A program made the position numbers and the translations under genes. Positions 37,852 through 49,817 of a stretch of 64,000 bases of DNA are shown one piece after another (the first letter of the stretch is position 1; the number at the start of each line of letters is the position of its first letter). A model generated the notes under the pieces. It did no database searches and was not told the origin of the DNA. It saw nothing but the letters and a program-made list of their open reading frames with translations. Origin of the DNA: Ochrovirga pacifica (lineage in GTDB: Bacteria > Bacteroidota > Bacteroidia > Flavobacteriales > Flavobacteriaceae); assembly GCF_000220525.1 (NCBI RefSeq), contig NZ_AFPK01000067.1, positions 1-64,000 on the forward strand, read 5' to 3'.

Positions 37852-39699
37852 AGCATTTAAAATTAAACACTTATCTACTTTTGTTTTTGGCACCTTAAAG
37901 TCAAAAAAATCTTGCAAAGGAGTCTCAAAACCTTTATGATTTAAATATTGATGTAGCGCTGTATTTAAGCCTTGCGTAAATTTTTGATGTTTGGCTCCTT
38001 TAGGATCTTTGTGAAATAAATCATTCTCTGCAAAACCTTTAAAAACAGGACCTGTTACTTCAATATCGTAAGCATCTGGATTTTTTCCTACAGGACTATG
38101 AGCTGTACAAGCAAACAAATGCCAAAAACCAGACTGTATACATTGATGATAAAACAATTGTCTTACCACCTCTAACGAATCAATTGTTTCTTGTATCGTT
38201 TGTGTTGGGAATCCGTACATTAAATAAGCATGAACCATGATATTATGATTTGAAAAGGCCTTGGTTACTCTTGCTACCTGAGCAATATCTACCCCCTTTT
38301 TCATTTTGGTCAACAATCTATCGGATGCTACTTCTAGACCACCAGTAACAGCAATACAGCCTGATTTTGCTAACAAAGCACAAAGTTCTTCGTTAAATGT
38401 TTTCTCGAAACGAATATTTGTCCACCAGGTAATGTATACCTTTCTTTCTAAAAGTTTATGAGCTAAAGCTCTTAACATTTTTGGAGGTGCTGCTTCATCT
38501 ACAAAATGAAAACCTCTAATGCCTGTTTCACTGATTATTTTTTCTATTTTGTTTACCAAATCATCGGCTGTGGTGTTTTGGTAGTTTCCTATATAATCTA
38601 AAGTTACATCACAAAAAGAACATTGTTTCCAATAACATCCGTGGGCAATTGTTAGTTTGTTCCACCTACCATCCGACCACATTCTGTGCATTGGGTTCAT
38701 TACATCTAAAAATGACAAATATTTATCATGAGGCAGGCCAACATAACTTGGAGCTGGTAAGTTTTTGTGATGGAAAATAGTATTGGGAATCTTGTTTTTA
38801 TACACTACTTTTCCTGACTGGATTTTGTAAGTTCTTTCCAACTCATTTTCTGACACATTGTTTTGTAAGTACTGAATCAGTTTTAACAAAGGTCCTTCTC
38901 CATCATCTAAAGTAATAAAATCAACATAATTAAAAACTCTGGGATCAGACAACCTCCTTAATTCCGTATTACAATAACCTCCTCCTAGTGTAATTCTTAG
39001 TTGTGGAAATTCCTGTTTTAAATACTGTGCACATCGCAAAGCAGAAAATAAATTTCCTGGAAAAGGTATACTAAACCCCACCAAATCATATGCTTTTTGG
39101 GTTACCTGTTCTTTTAACAGATACAACATTTCGTCCTCTATAATAGTGGTTTCGTATTGCAACAAATCGTCTATTTCGTCAAAACTAGAAGCAGCTCTGG
39201 CAATGTGTTCGGCATAGCGAGTAAAAGAGAAAAACTCATCCACATTAGCTTGTATAAAATCGCCTAATTCTTCTACAAACAAAGTAGCCAAATGCTTAGC
39301 TTTGTCTAATATTCCTAAATTCCCAAAAGTTGTGCTTAGATCACTTTCTAACTGAATTCTTCTATGTCCTTGTGGTAAATAACTTGGGTGATTTATTTGA
39401 TAAGCAGCCGTAATTTCTTGATTTCTTAAATAATTCATCACAGAATCTACCTTATCTATGTATTCCTCTTTGTATTTCCAAACCAAAGGAAATTCATAGT
39501 TACCCAACATTTCTGCTTGTTTAAAAAGTGCCTCTACATATTCTGATGTAAAAATTTCCGTAAACAACTCAATACTTAAATCCATTTGATCTACACAAAC
39601 CCCTTTGGTTTCTAAAAAACCTTTGAGATACGCTGTGGCAGGATATGCTGTGTTGAGTTGGGTAAAGGGTGGAGTGATTAATAAAACGTTTGCCGACAT
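37840..39699 (-). CDS. B12-binding-type radical SAM protein
   Basis: 619 residues. The first 110 residues resemble the front of a cobalamin-binding Rossmann domain (NVLLITPPFTQLNTAYPATAYLKGFLE). Residues 195-280 (YDLVGFSIPFPGNLFSALRCAQYLKQEFPQLRITLGGGYCN) continue that fold. The radical SAM cluster motif is GCYWKQCSFCD near residue 350, which reads CX4CX2C instead of the common CX3CX2C. HFVDEAAPP and TGGLEVASDRLL are radical SAM barrel features, and there is a long C-terminal extension. The substrate is unknown. Its 3' end overlaps the convergent regulator gene. Confidence 0.83.
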   Translation of the reverse strand: MSANVLLITPPFTQLNTAYPATAYLKGFLETKGVCVDQMDLSIELFTEIFTSEYVEALFKQAEMLGNYEFPLVWKYKEEYIDKVDSVMNYLRNQEITAAYQINHPSYLPQGHRRIQLESDLSTTFGNLGILDKAKHLATLFVEELGDFIQANVDEFFSFTRYAEHIARAASSFDEIDDLLQYETTIIEDEMLYLLKEQVTQKAYDLVGFSIPFPGNLFSALRCAQYLKQEFPQLRITLGGGYCNTELRRLSDPRVFNYVDFITLDDGEGPLLKLIQYLQNNVSENELERTYKIQSGKVVYKNKIPNTIFHHKNLPAPSYVGLPHDKYLSFLDVMNPMHRMWSDGRWNKLTIAHGCYWKQCSFCDVTLDYIGNYQNTTADDLVNKIEKIISETGIRGFHFVDEAAPPKMLRALAHKLLERKVYITWWTNIRFEKTFNEELCALLAKSGCIAVTGGLEVASDRLLTKMKKGVDIAQVARVTKAFSNHNIMVHAYLMYGFPTQTIQETIDSLEVVRQLFYHQCIQSGFWHLFACTAHSPVGKNPDAYDIEVTGPVFKGFAENDLFHKDPKGAKHQKFTQGLNTALHQYLNHKGFETPLQDFFDFKVPKTKVDKCLILNALSC

Positions 39700-39775
39700 A
39701 TAGGTAATAAAACCACAAAGGTAAATCTTATATAGCTACTTGAAAAATCTATTTTGTTACAATAAAGTACAAAAA

Positions 39776-39810
39776 AAACAGAGCTAAGAAGTGTTTCTTA
39801 GCTCTGTTTT
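39776..39810 (-). terminator. Terminator of the AraC-GH2-VOC unit
   Basis: AAAACAGAGCTAAGAA and TTCTTAGCTCTGTTTT pair perfectly around a short loop. On the minus strand it ends in a run of eight T, 17 bp beyond the VOC gene stop. It marks the left border of the polysaccharide utilisation region. Confidence 0.87.
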
Positions 39811-39826
39811 AAATGTTCCTGAAAAA

Positions 39827-40147
39827 TTATTCTTTTATTTCCATAAACTCTACAGGAGAACCATTGTGTGCTATAAACACTACTCGAACTCCTTTTGCAG
39901 GACTAAACGGAGCTACAACAACTTCTTTCCCTTTAATAGCCTCTTCTATATTAGGAACCAAATAAGCTACGTGAGGTATAGAGGTTACCAAAGGATGCCA
40001 AGGACTATCGGCATCAAATTTTACCCACTCTATCTTGTATTCGTCTTTGTCAAATTCTGTAAAGTGAACTTTTCCTGGTTCAAAAAAACCATCCCATTCT
40101 TTATCTTCGGTTGTTGGGATTCCGATGTGGCTAAACTTATATTCCAT
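39827..40147 (-). CDS. Single-domain VOC (glyoxalase-fold) protein
   Basis: A 106-residue cytosolic VOC protein. His7 (FSHIGIP), His59 (SIPHVAYLV) and Glu100 (GSPVEFMEI) occupy the usual metal-ligand positions of the fold, so a divalent-metal enzyme is likely. The chemistry could be isomerisation, lyase or epimerase activity. It follows the GH2 gene by 20 bp and is within its transcript, so a role in handling a sugar or sugar acid from the polysaccharide is reasonable but unproven. There is no signal peptide. Confidence 0.75.
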   Translation of the reverse strand: MEYKFSHIGIPTTEDKEWDGFFEPGKVHFTEFDKDEYKIEWVKFDADSPWHPLVTSIPHVAYLVPNIEEAIKGKEVVVAPFSPAKGVRVVFIAHNGSPVEFMEIKE

Positions 40148-40167
40148 TTTTTTTGGTTTTGATGTAT

Positions 40168-43413
<3,246 letters not shown>

Positions 43414-43458
43414 TTATTGGTTTGTTTTTTGCGATTTTTTATTGGCTATAAAAAGGTC

Positions 43459-44325
43459 TTAATTATTTAAGTACATTTTTTGAAAAGCTTTGGGGTTTAC
43501 CCCTTTTATTTTTTTAAACTGTCTGTTAAAATTGGTTTGCGAATTGTAACCACAACTGTAAGTAACTTCAGAAATAGATAGTTTGTTATCTATTAACAAT
43601 TTACAAGCATGTCCTACTCTTACTTCGTTTAAAAATTGTGAAAAAGTTTTGTGCATTCTTTTCTTAAAAAATCTACAGAAAGGAGAAACACCCAAATGTG
43701 CAATATTGGCAACCTCTTCTAGATGAATTTCTCTGCTTAAATTTTCTAATACGTATTGGTATACCTTTTCTAGCCTTTGTGAATCTTTAACGTATATTTT
43801 TTCAGTGTATCCATTGCTGGCAAATTCTTTAGTATCTTTTGCTGAGGCCAATGCATATAAAATTCCCAACATACATTCTATACTTTTGTAGCCTGTTAAA
43901 GTTAACAGCTTAGACATTTCTCCTGCTACAAAAGTTCTTACCTCTTCGTTTAAAAAAGCAACTCCATTACTCGCTTTGGTCAATAGGTTCTTAATTAGTA
44001 CCATTTCTGTAATTTCAAAAAAATCTTTTCCTAAAAAGTCTTCATTAAAATGTAGTACTATTACTTCTGCCTTTTTATTGATGTCTTTATGATATGCATC
44101 TGAGTTTCTCCATAAATGAGGCATATTACTTCCTATCAAAGCCAATTCTCCAGAAGAAAACTCATGTACATTATCTCCTATAAAACAAGTTCCCTCTCCT
44201 TCTATTATGTAAATCAATTCTAGTTCTTGATGCAAATGCCAAGACTCATCTAGGTAAGGCTTGTTGTTTTGATAAACTGAAAAGCTTTTATTAGAAGGCG
44301 TTATTTTTTTCTGTAAAATCTTCAA
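43459..44325 (-). CDS. AraC-family transcriptional regulator of the galactan locus
   Basis: A cupin-type N-terminal sensor (HLHQELELIYIIEGEGTCFIGDNVHEFSSGELALIGSNMPHLWRN) is followed by a C-terminal AraC double helix-turn-helix (LSREIHLEEVANIAHLGVSPFCRFFKKRMHKTFSQFLNEVRVG and CGYNSQTNFNRQFKKIKGVNPKAFQK). No ATG is available at the front of the frame. I place the start at TTG 44325 (288 residues, KILQKKI...), with the alternative TTG at 44376. It is divergent from the catabolic operon and upstream of the GH2 gene. An AraC-type gene in this position suits a regulator responding to an anhydrogalactose-derived inducer. Confidence 0.87.
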   Translation of the reverse strand: MKILQKKITPSNKSFSVYQNNKPYLDESWHLHQELELIYIIEGEGTCFIGDNVHEFSSGELALIGSNMPHLWRNSDAYHKDINKKAEVIVLHFNEDFLGKDFFEITEMVLIKNLLTKASNGVAFLNEEVRTFVAGEMSKLLTLTGYKSIECMLGILYALASAKDTKEFASNGYTEKIYVKDSQRLEKVYQYVLENLSREIHLEEVANIAHLGVSPFCRFFKKRMHKTFSQFLNEVRVGHACKLLIDNKLSISEVTYSCGYNSQTNFNRQFKKIKGVNPKAFQKMYLNN

Positions 44326-44453
44326 GGTTAAATAATTATTACGTCGTTCAAGTATAAAATTAACACATTTAATCAATATAATACTCCTTATCCTTAAAAA
44401 TTGTCAATAAAATACTTGTTTAGGTATATTGTTGTTAAATAAATGCACAATTA

Positions 44454-44470
44454 TTAACGAAATTTGTTAA
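44454..44470. promoter_or_regulatory. Candidate operator in the araC/permease divergent region
   Basis: TTAAC and GTTAA form an inverted repeat around a 7-bp AT-rich centre, 19 bp before the permease ATG. The centre contains GAAATTTG, one base from a TAnnTTTG -7 element, so a protein bound here could cover the promoter. AraC proteins often bind direct repeats, so the assignment is weak. Confidence 0.3.
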
Positions 44471-44488
44471 AACTTAATATACAACTTT

Positions 44489-45514
44489 ATGGATACCTAT
44501 TTGTTTGCAATTATTCTAGTTTTAATTGCCAGTTTATTTCAAGGAAGCTTTGGATTGGGAATGAAATACATAGCTCCTTTAAAATGGGAAGCCTGGTGGA
44601 TTGTTCATGCAACAGTAGCTATGGTTATTTTTCCTTTGTTATGGGCTTTTTTAGTCGTTCCAGACTTATTTAGTATAATAGCACAAGCTCCTAGCAATGA
44701 AATTTTTTCGGGAGCAGCCTTAGGTTTTGGATGGGGAATAGGAGGAATTATGTTTGGAGTCTCTGTTGGATATATAGGAATGTCTTTGACTTATGGAATT
44801 GTAATGGGGCTTTGTTCTATTGCTGGGGCATTAATTCCCATGTTTTTAAAATACAACTCTATAAATAAAGATAGTATTCCTTATATATTATTGGGTTTAA
44901 TTCTGTTAGCTGTTGCCGTTGTTGTGGTAACCATTGCAGGATTAAAAAGAGATAAATTATTAGCTATACAAGGAGCAGAAATAGAAGGAATTAAAAAAGG
45001 GGCTGCCTTTAAAAAAGGATTGATAATTGCTTCGGTCAGCGGAATTTTATCTGCCATGCTTGCTGTAGGGTTTGACAATACCCCAGAAATAGGAAAACTA
45101 GCAGAAAAAGCGGGAGCCTTACAAAGAAACACTGCCTTGGCTCGCTGGGTTGTTGTTTTGGCGGGAGCTTATGTAATGAATTTAGGATATAGTTTGTTCT
45201 TACTCATCAAGAACAATTCATTCAACTCCTTTAAAACACCACAAATGGGAAAAGCACTTAAATGGTCTATCATTGCTGGGCTGCTATGGTTTGCTGCTTT
45301 AGGAACTTACGGACAAGGTGTTGCTCTGATGGGAGAAATAGGAACCATGATTGCCTGGCCTATGATGTTGGGTATTTCTTTAATCATTAGCAATATTTGG
45401 GCTTATCGATCAGGAGAATGGAAAAACGCTACCAAACCTTTTCAGACATTATTACTGGGAATAGGAATTATTATTATCGCAACTTGCGTATTGGCATATT
45501 CTAACACTTTATAA
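44489..45514 (+). CDS. RhaT-family sugar:proton symporter-like permease
   Basis: 341 residues with about ten membrane helices (for example LFAIILVLIASLFQGSFGLGMKYI at the start and TLLLGIGIIIIATCVLAYS at the end). It belongs to the L-rhamnose/proton symporter RhaT group within the DMT superfamily; KYIAPLKWEAWW is a family signature. Rhamnose genes are absent here. It is the first gene of the anhydrogalactose operon, so the substrate is more likely 3,6-anhydrogalactose, galactose or a short oligosaccharide. That is inference from context. A 72-bp gap separates it from the cycloisomerase gene. Confidence 0.82.
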   Translation: MDTYLFAIILVLIASLFQGSFGLGMKYIAPLKWEAWWIVHATVAMVIFPLLWAFLVVPDLFSIIAQAPSNEIFSGAALGFGWGIGGIMFGVSVGYIGMSLTYGIVMGLCSIAGALIPMFLKYNSINKDSIPYILLGLILLAVAVVVVTIAGLKRDKLLAIQGAEIEGIKKGAAFKKGLIIASVSGILSAMLAVGFDNTPEIGKLAEKAGALQRNTALARWVVVLAGAYVMNLGYSLFLLIKNNSFNSFKTPQMGKALKWSIIAGLLWFAALGTYGQGVALMGEIGTMIAWPMMLGISLIISNIWAYRSGEWKNATKPFQTLLLGIGIIIIATCVLAYSNTL

Positions 45515-45586
45515 AACAAAACTAACACAAATAGAGCTTCCTAGGATTTTTTTAATGCAGGTTGCTCCTAACTAATTATAGAATTA

Positions 45587-46747
45587 ATGATGAGGATTAA
45601 AGAAATTACACCTTATGTATTGATTAGTAAATTGGACGAACCTTTTTACTTTTCACAGTGGCAATACGACACTAGAAAGATTTGTTTGGTAAAAATTACC
45701 TTAGAAGACGGAACTTATGGATGGGGAGAAGGGTATGGTCCTGCTGATGTAATTAAAGCAGGTATTGAGTATTTTACTCCTTTTATCAAAGGAAAGTCTG
45801 CACTAGAACACGAAACCATTTGGCAAGAAATGTACTTGCGTTCACTTGACTTTGGCCGTAGTGGTATTTTTCAGGCTGCTGTAAGTGCTATTGATGTTGC
45901 TTTATGGGATTTGAAAGGAAAAATCTTAAACCAACCTGTATCTGTACTTTTAGGAGGTGTAAAAAATCCTGAAATTCATCCCTATGCAACAGGTTTATAT
46001 TTTGAACGCGTAGAAAATCTAGAAAAAAAACTAGTTGATGAGGCTTTGTTGTACAAAAGTCAAGGATTTAAAGCTATAAAAATGAAAGTTGGTTTAGGAA
46101 TTGAGCCCGATACTCATTATGTAAAAGCAGTTAGAGCAGCCATTGGTAATGATATTAAATTAATGATAGATGCCAATCACGCATACTCTTACAAAGAAGC
46201 TTTGGAACTCGCTTTAAAAGTAGAAAAATACAACATTTCGTGGTTTGAAGAACCCGTTTCCCCTGAAGATTATGATGGTTATAAAAAATTACGCTTACGC
46301 ACTTCTATCCCAATAGCAGGTGGAGAGTGCGAGTATTTAAAACATGGTTTTAAGCGTTTGTTTGACAACGATTCTGTAGACATTGCTCAACCCGATATTT
46401 GTGCCACAGGAGGTTTAACAGAAGCTAAAAGAATTGCCTCTTTGGCTCAAACTTATTCTAAAGATGTGGTTCCGCATACTTGGGGAACATGGATTGCCAT
46501 TAGTGCTGCCGTACATTTTGTTGCAAATCTAGACAAAAACCCTGGTAGAATGTATTCTGAAAAACCTGTAATGGAATTAGACAGAACAGAAAATCCGCTA
46601 AGAGATAAAGTAGTAAAACATAGTTTGATTATAGAAAACGGGGTATTGACCGTACCTAAAGTTCCTGGTTTAGGAGTAGACATTAATGAAGAAGCTTTAA
46701 TTAAATACTCCTGTCAAAACAGCAATACAAATCACCTTATAAAATAA
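45587..46747 (+). CDS. Enolase-superfamily sugar-acid cycloisomerase (probably 3,6-anhydrogalactonate cycloisomerase)
   Basis: 386 residues of the mandelate racemase/muconate cycloisomerase group. KMK at residues 165-167 carries the catalytic lysine. The metal ligands are Asp195 (MIDANHAY), Glu221 (WFEEPV) and Glu247 (AGGE), and the His297/Asp270 dyad is in PHTWG and AQPDIC. Known 3,6-anhydrogalactonate cycloisomerases open the anhydro ring to 2-keto-3-deoxygalactonate and are members of this superfamily. Placement between an aldehyde dehydrogenase and a KDGal kinase makes that reaction the best guess. A galactonate dehydratase is the main alternative. Confidence 0.8.
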   Translation: MMRIKEITPYVLISKLDEPFYFSQWQYDTRKICLVKITLEDGTYGWGEGYGPADVIKAGIEYFTPFIKGKSALEHETIWQEMYLRSLDFGRSGIFQAAVSAIDVALWDLKGKILNQPVSVLLGGVKNPEIHPYATGLYFERVENLEKKLVDEALLYKSQGFKAIKMKVGLGIEPDTHYVKAVRAAIGNDIKLMIDANHAYSYKEALELALKVEKYNISWFEEPVSPEDYDGYKKLRLRTSIPIAGGECEYLKHGFKRLFDNDSVDIAQPDICATGGLTEAKRIASLAQTYSKDVVPHTWGTWIAISAAVHFVANLDKNPGRMYSEKPVMELDRTENPLRDKVVKHSLIIENGVLTVPKVPGLGVDINEEALIKYSCQNSNTNHLIK

Positions 46748-46754
46748 TTTATGT

Positions 46755-48197
46755 ATGAGCAATTTACTTTTTGGACATAAAAATTTATACATCAACGGAG
46801 AATTAAAACCCGCTAGCAATAATGGGGTGTTTGATGTGATTTCTCCAGCTACTGAAAAAAGCATAGGAACCATTGCTTGGGCAACCAAACAAGATACCCT
46901 AAAAGCTTTAGAAACCGCTGAACAAGGATTTCATTATTGGTCTCAACTTTCTATTGAAGACCGTAACCAATGGATTCATAAACTACGAAACAAAATAGTT
47001 GAAAACAGCGATTTGTTGCGTGAAGCCATTATGAACGAGATGGGAAAAACATGGGAAGCTTCGGAAGAAGACGTAGAACTTTTAATCAAGTCTTTGGAAT
47101 TTTATGCTGATGAAATACACAATAGAAATCCAGAAGAAATAGCAGATAAAGAAGGCACACACTCTCATAAAATAGTAGCAAAACCATTAGGAGTAGCTGT
47201 GGCATTCTTAGCGTATAACTTTCCATTACTTAACTTAGGATATAAGCTAGGACCCGCTTTAGCAGCAGGCTGTAGTATTGTTTTAAAACCGTCGGAATTC
47301 TCTCCTATTTCGGCTTATATTATAGGAGAAATTGCGAAAGAAATTAATTTTCCTAAAGGAGTAATTACTGTTCTTTGTGGTGATTTAGAAAATGTTGGTA
47401 TTCCATTGTGCGAAAGTACCATTCCGCAACTAATTACCATGATTGGGTCTGCAGGTACAGCTCAAAAATTAATGGAGCAAAGTAGCAAAACTTCTATCAA
47501 ACGTTACAGTATGGAATGTGGTGGTAATGCTCCTTTTATTGTTTGCGAAGATGCTGATCTGGATACTGCCATTAACATTGGATCTATTTTAAAAACTAGC
47601 AACTCTGGACAAATATGTGTGGCTCCTAACCGCTATTTTGTGCATCAATCGGTTTTAGATGCTTTTGTAGCTGGAGTTAAAGCAAAATTTGAAAAAACAA
47701 AAATAGGTTTTGGACGTGATAACAAACCCGACATGGGACCATTGGCTAACAAACAATCCGTAGCTAAGGTAAAAGAAATTGTAAATAGAGCTATTGCACA
47801 AGGTGGAAAATTAATTACAGGAGGTAAAGAAATTGAAGGAGATGGTTATTATTTTGAACCGACCATTATTCTATTTGATAAACCTTATGCAGATATTATG
47901 GAAGAAGAAATTTTTGGTCCTGTAGTAATTGCTGTTCCCTTTACAGACAAAGCAGAGGTACTAAAATTAGCCAATAATGTTGATGCTGGTCTTTCGTCTT
48001 TTGTGTTTTCTAAAAGCAATGAAACCATTCAGTACTTTGCCCAAAATTTAGACTTTGGAGAAATTCAAGTCAACGGAGTTAAATACGATATCTATTTACC
48101 TCATGTGGGGGTTAAAAATGCTGGTGTTAGTATGGACTGTTCTAAATATGCATTAGACGATTATTTATCAAAAAGAAGAATTACCATCAAACTATAA
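46755..48197 (+). CDS. NAD(P)-dependent aldehyde dehydrogenase (probably 3,6-anhydrogalactose dehydrogenase)
   Basis: 480 residues of the succinate-semialdehyde-dehydrogenase-like branch. The oxyanion Asn155 is in LAYNFPLL, the cofactor Lys178 in VLKPSEFSP, the general base Glu254 in SMECGGNAP and the nucleophile Cys288 in NSGQICVAPNRY. Oxidation of 3,6-anhydrogalactose to 3,6-anhydrogalactonate is inferred from context: it follows the cycloisomerase by 7 bp and precedes the KDGal kinase by 3 bp. There is no signal peptide, so it is cytosolic. Confidence 0.82.
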   Translation: MSNLLFGHKNLYINGELKPASNNGVFDVISPATEKSIGTIAWATKQDTLKALETAEQGFHYWSQLSIEDRNQWIHKLRNKIVENSDLLREAIMNEMGKTWEASEEDVELLIKSLEFYADEIHNRNPEEIADKEGTHSHKIVAKPLGVAVAFLAYNFPLLNLGYKLGPALAAGCSIVLKPSEFSPISAYIIGEIAKEINFPKGVITVLCGDLENVGIPLCESTIPQLITMIGSAGTAQKLMEQSSKTSIKRYSMECGGNAPFIVCEDADLDTAINIGSILKTSNSGQICVAPNRYFVHQSVLDAFVAGVKAKFEKTKIGFGRDNKPDMGPLANKQSVAKVKEIVNRAIAQGGKLITGGKEIEGDGYYFEPTIILFDKPYADIMEEEIFGPVVIAVPFTDKAEVLKLANNVDAGLSSFVFSKSNETIQYFAQNLDFGEIQVNGVKYDIYLPHVGVKNAGVSMDCSKYALDDYLSKRRITIKL

Positions 48198-48200
48198 AAG

Positions 48201-49139
48201 ATGAGTACACATCAACAATTTATCAGTTGCGACTGGGGTACATCTAACTTTAGATTGCGACTGATAGATTATCAAACGCTAGAAATTCTAAAAGAACTTA
48301 CTTCTGATGTAGGCGTAAAAAAACTGTATCAAAAGTTTCAGTTAGACACTTCTGCCAACAACCAAACCGATTTTTTTGTTCACTTTTTAAGAGAACAAAT
48401 TAAGTTACTAAACTTAGATTACACACCTACCATTGTTGCTTCTGGAATGGCTACTGCTAGTATTGGTTTGTTAGAGTTGCCCTATGTGGCCATGCCTGTT
48501 AAGTTTAATGGAGACAATTTACTGAGTAAATATGTGCATCAAGCTAATTTAAACATTGTTCTTATTTCAGGAACTAAAACCAAGAATGATGTAATGCGCG
48601 GTGAAGAAATTCAAGCAGTAGGATTGTCTCAGTACATTCCAACCAATCAAAAAGGAGTTTTATTGTTGCCTGGTACTCATAGCAAGCATATTCAATTTAA
48701 TAATGGAGTGTTTACAGACTTTACCACTTTTATGACAGGAGAACTGTTTGATGTGATTCAAAAACAAACCTTACTAGGGAACTCTATTCAAAAATCTGCA
48801 TGGAGCGAGACTTATCAACCTGCTTTTTTAGAAGGAGTTCGCAAAGGATTGAATCATCAACACTTGGCTTCGTTATTTTCTATTAGAGCCAACGATTTAT
48901 TATCCAATGCTAGCAAAGAAGAAAACTTTTACTTTTTATCTGGCTTGTTGATTGGAGGTGAACTTGCTTATCTAAAAAATAAACAAACAGAAGTATACAT
49001 TGCTACCACTGGAATATTACACACTTTGTACAAACTTGCTTTAGATCAAACAGGCTGTAACCTAACCAGTTTTAACGCAGACATGATAGATAAAGCACTA
49101 TTAATAGGTCACAAACAAATTTTAGCATCTTATGTCTAA
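48201..49139 (+). CDS. dgoK: 2-keto-3-deoxy-galactonate kinase
   Basis: 312 residues of the DgoK family, an ASKHA-fold sugar kinase. FISCDWGTSNFRLRLID is the phosphate-1 region. RGEEIQAVGLSQ near residue 134, LLPGTHSKHIQFNNG near 155 and TTFMTGELFDVI near 175 are family hallmarks. It phosphorylates 2-keto-3-deoxy-D-galactonate at C6. Using a galactonate-type kinase and not KdgK points to the D-configured anhydro sugar of carrageenan. The stop overlaps the aldolase start by 8 bp. Confidence 0.88.
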   Translation: MSTHQQFISCDWGTSNFRLRLIDYQTLEILKELTSDVGVKKLYQKFQLDTSANNQTDFFVHFLREQIKLLNLDYTPTIVASGMATASIGLLELPYVAMPVKFNGDNLLSKYVHQANLNIVLISGTKTKNDVMRGEEIQAVGLSQYIPTNQKGVLLLPGTHSKHIQFNNGVFTDFTTFMTGELFDVIQKQTLLGNSIQKSAWSETYQPAFLEGVRKGLNHQHLASLFSIRANDLLSNASKEENFYFLSGLLIGGELAYLKNKQTEVYIATTGILHTLYKLALDQTGCNLTSFNADMIDKALLIGHKQILASYV

Positions 49140-49767
49140 TTCAACATTTTCTTGGGAAAAATACAATCAAACTCCTGTTGTAGGAATTATGAGAGGTCTA
49201 ACTATAGATCAAATTAAAGAAATTATTCCAACCTATATAGAGGCTGGTTTTTATACGGTAGAAATTACCATGAACTCTCCAAAAGTAGAAGAATCCATCA
49301 GCAAACTATCCACAGAATATCCTGAACTAAATGTAGGTGCAGGTACAGTTTGCAATATGGACGATTTACAAAAAGCATTGAATGCTGGTGCACAATTTAT
49401 TGTAACCCCTATTATTGATGAGGACGTTATAAAACATTGTGTTACACATAGCATTCCTGTGTTTCCAGGGGCTTATAGTCCTACCGAAATTTACAAAGCA
49501 TGGTCTTTAGGAGCTAATGCTGTAAAAATATTTCCAGCTACCCAACTAGGGACTCAGTATCTAAAAGATGTTTCAGGTCCTTTAAATACCATTAAGCTAT
49601 TGCCTACAGGTGGTGTTTCTAAAAACAACATTGCTGACTTTTTTAAAGTTGGTGCTGTGGGCGTTGGTATGGGAAGCTCTTTGTTTGATAAAAAACTAAT
49701 TGCTACAGGAAACATGCAAGCATTAAAACAGCATTTTATTTCTATAAAAAACAATGCTGCTTGCTAA
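49132..49767 (+). CDS. dgoA: 2-keto-3-deoxy-6-phosphogalactonate aldolase (KDPG/KDPGal class I)
   Basis: 211 residues of the Eda/DgoA family. The Schiff-base lysine is Lys132 in ANAVKIFPATQLG, the catalytic glutamate is Glu44 in VEITMNSP, and GAGTV lies near residue 69. VEITMNSP resembles DgoA more than Eda. It yields pyruvate and D-glyceraldehyde 3-phosphate. It is the last gene of the operon before the insertion sequence, and its start overlaps dgoK. Confidence 0.88.
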   Translation: MSNSTFSWEKYNQTPVVGIMRGLTIDQIKEIIPTYIEAGFYTVEITMNSPKVEESISKLSTEYPELNVGAGTVCNMDDLQKALNAGAQFIVTPIIDEDVIKHCVTHSIPVFPGAYSPTEIYKAWSLGANAVKIFPATQLGTQYLKDVSGPLNTIKLLPTGGVSKNNIADFFKVGAVGVGMGSSLFDKKLIATGNMQALKQHFISIKNNAAC

Positions 49768-49788
49768 ATAAAGTAATTTATGTGTTAT

Positions 49789-49817
49789 AAGAGGCTGTCC
49801 AAAAAGGATAGTCTCTT
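49789..49817. repeat. IS left-end hairpin
   Basis: AAGAGGCTGTCC and GGATAGTCTCTT can pair in 10 of 12 positions (one more as G-T) around AAAAA, followed by a T run. The IS end is therefore also a stem-loop that may stop transcription entering from the aldolase gene. Confidence 0.7.
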
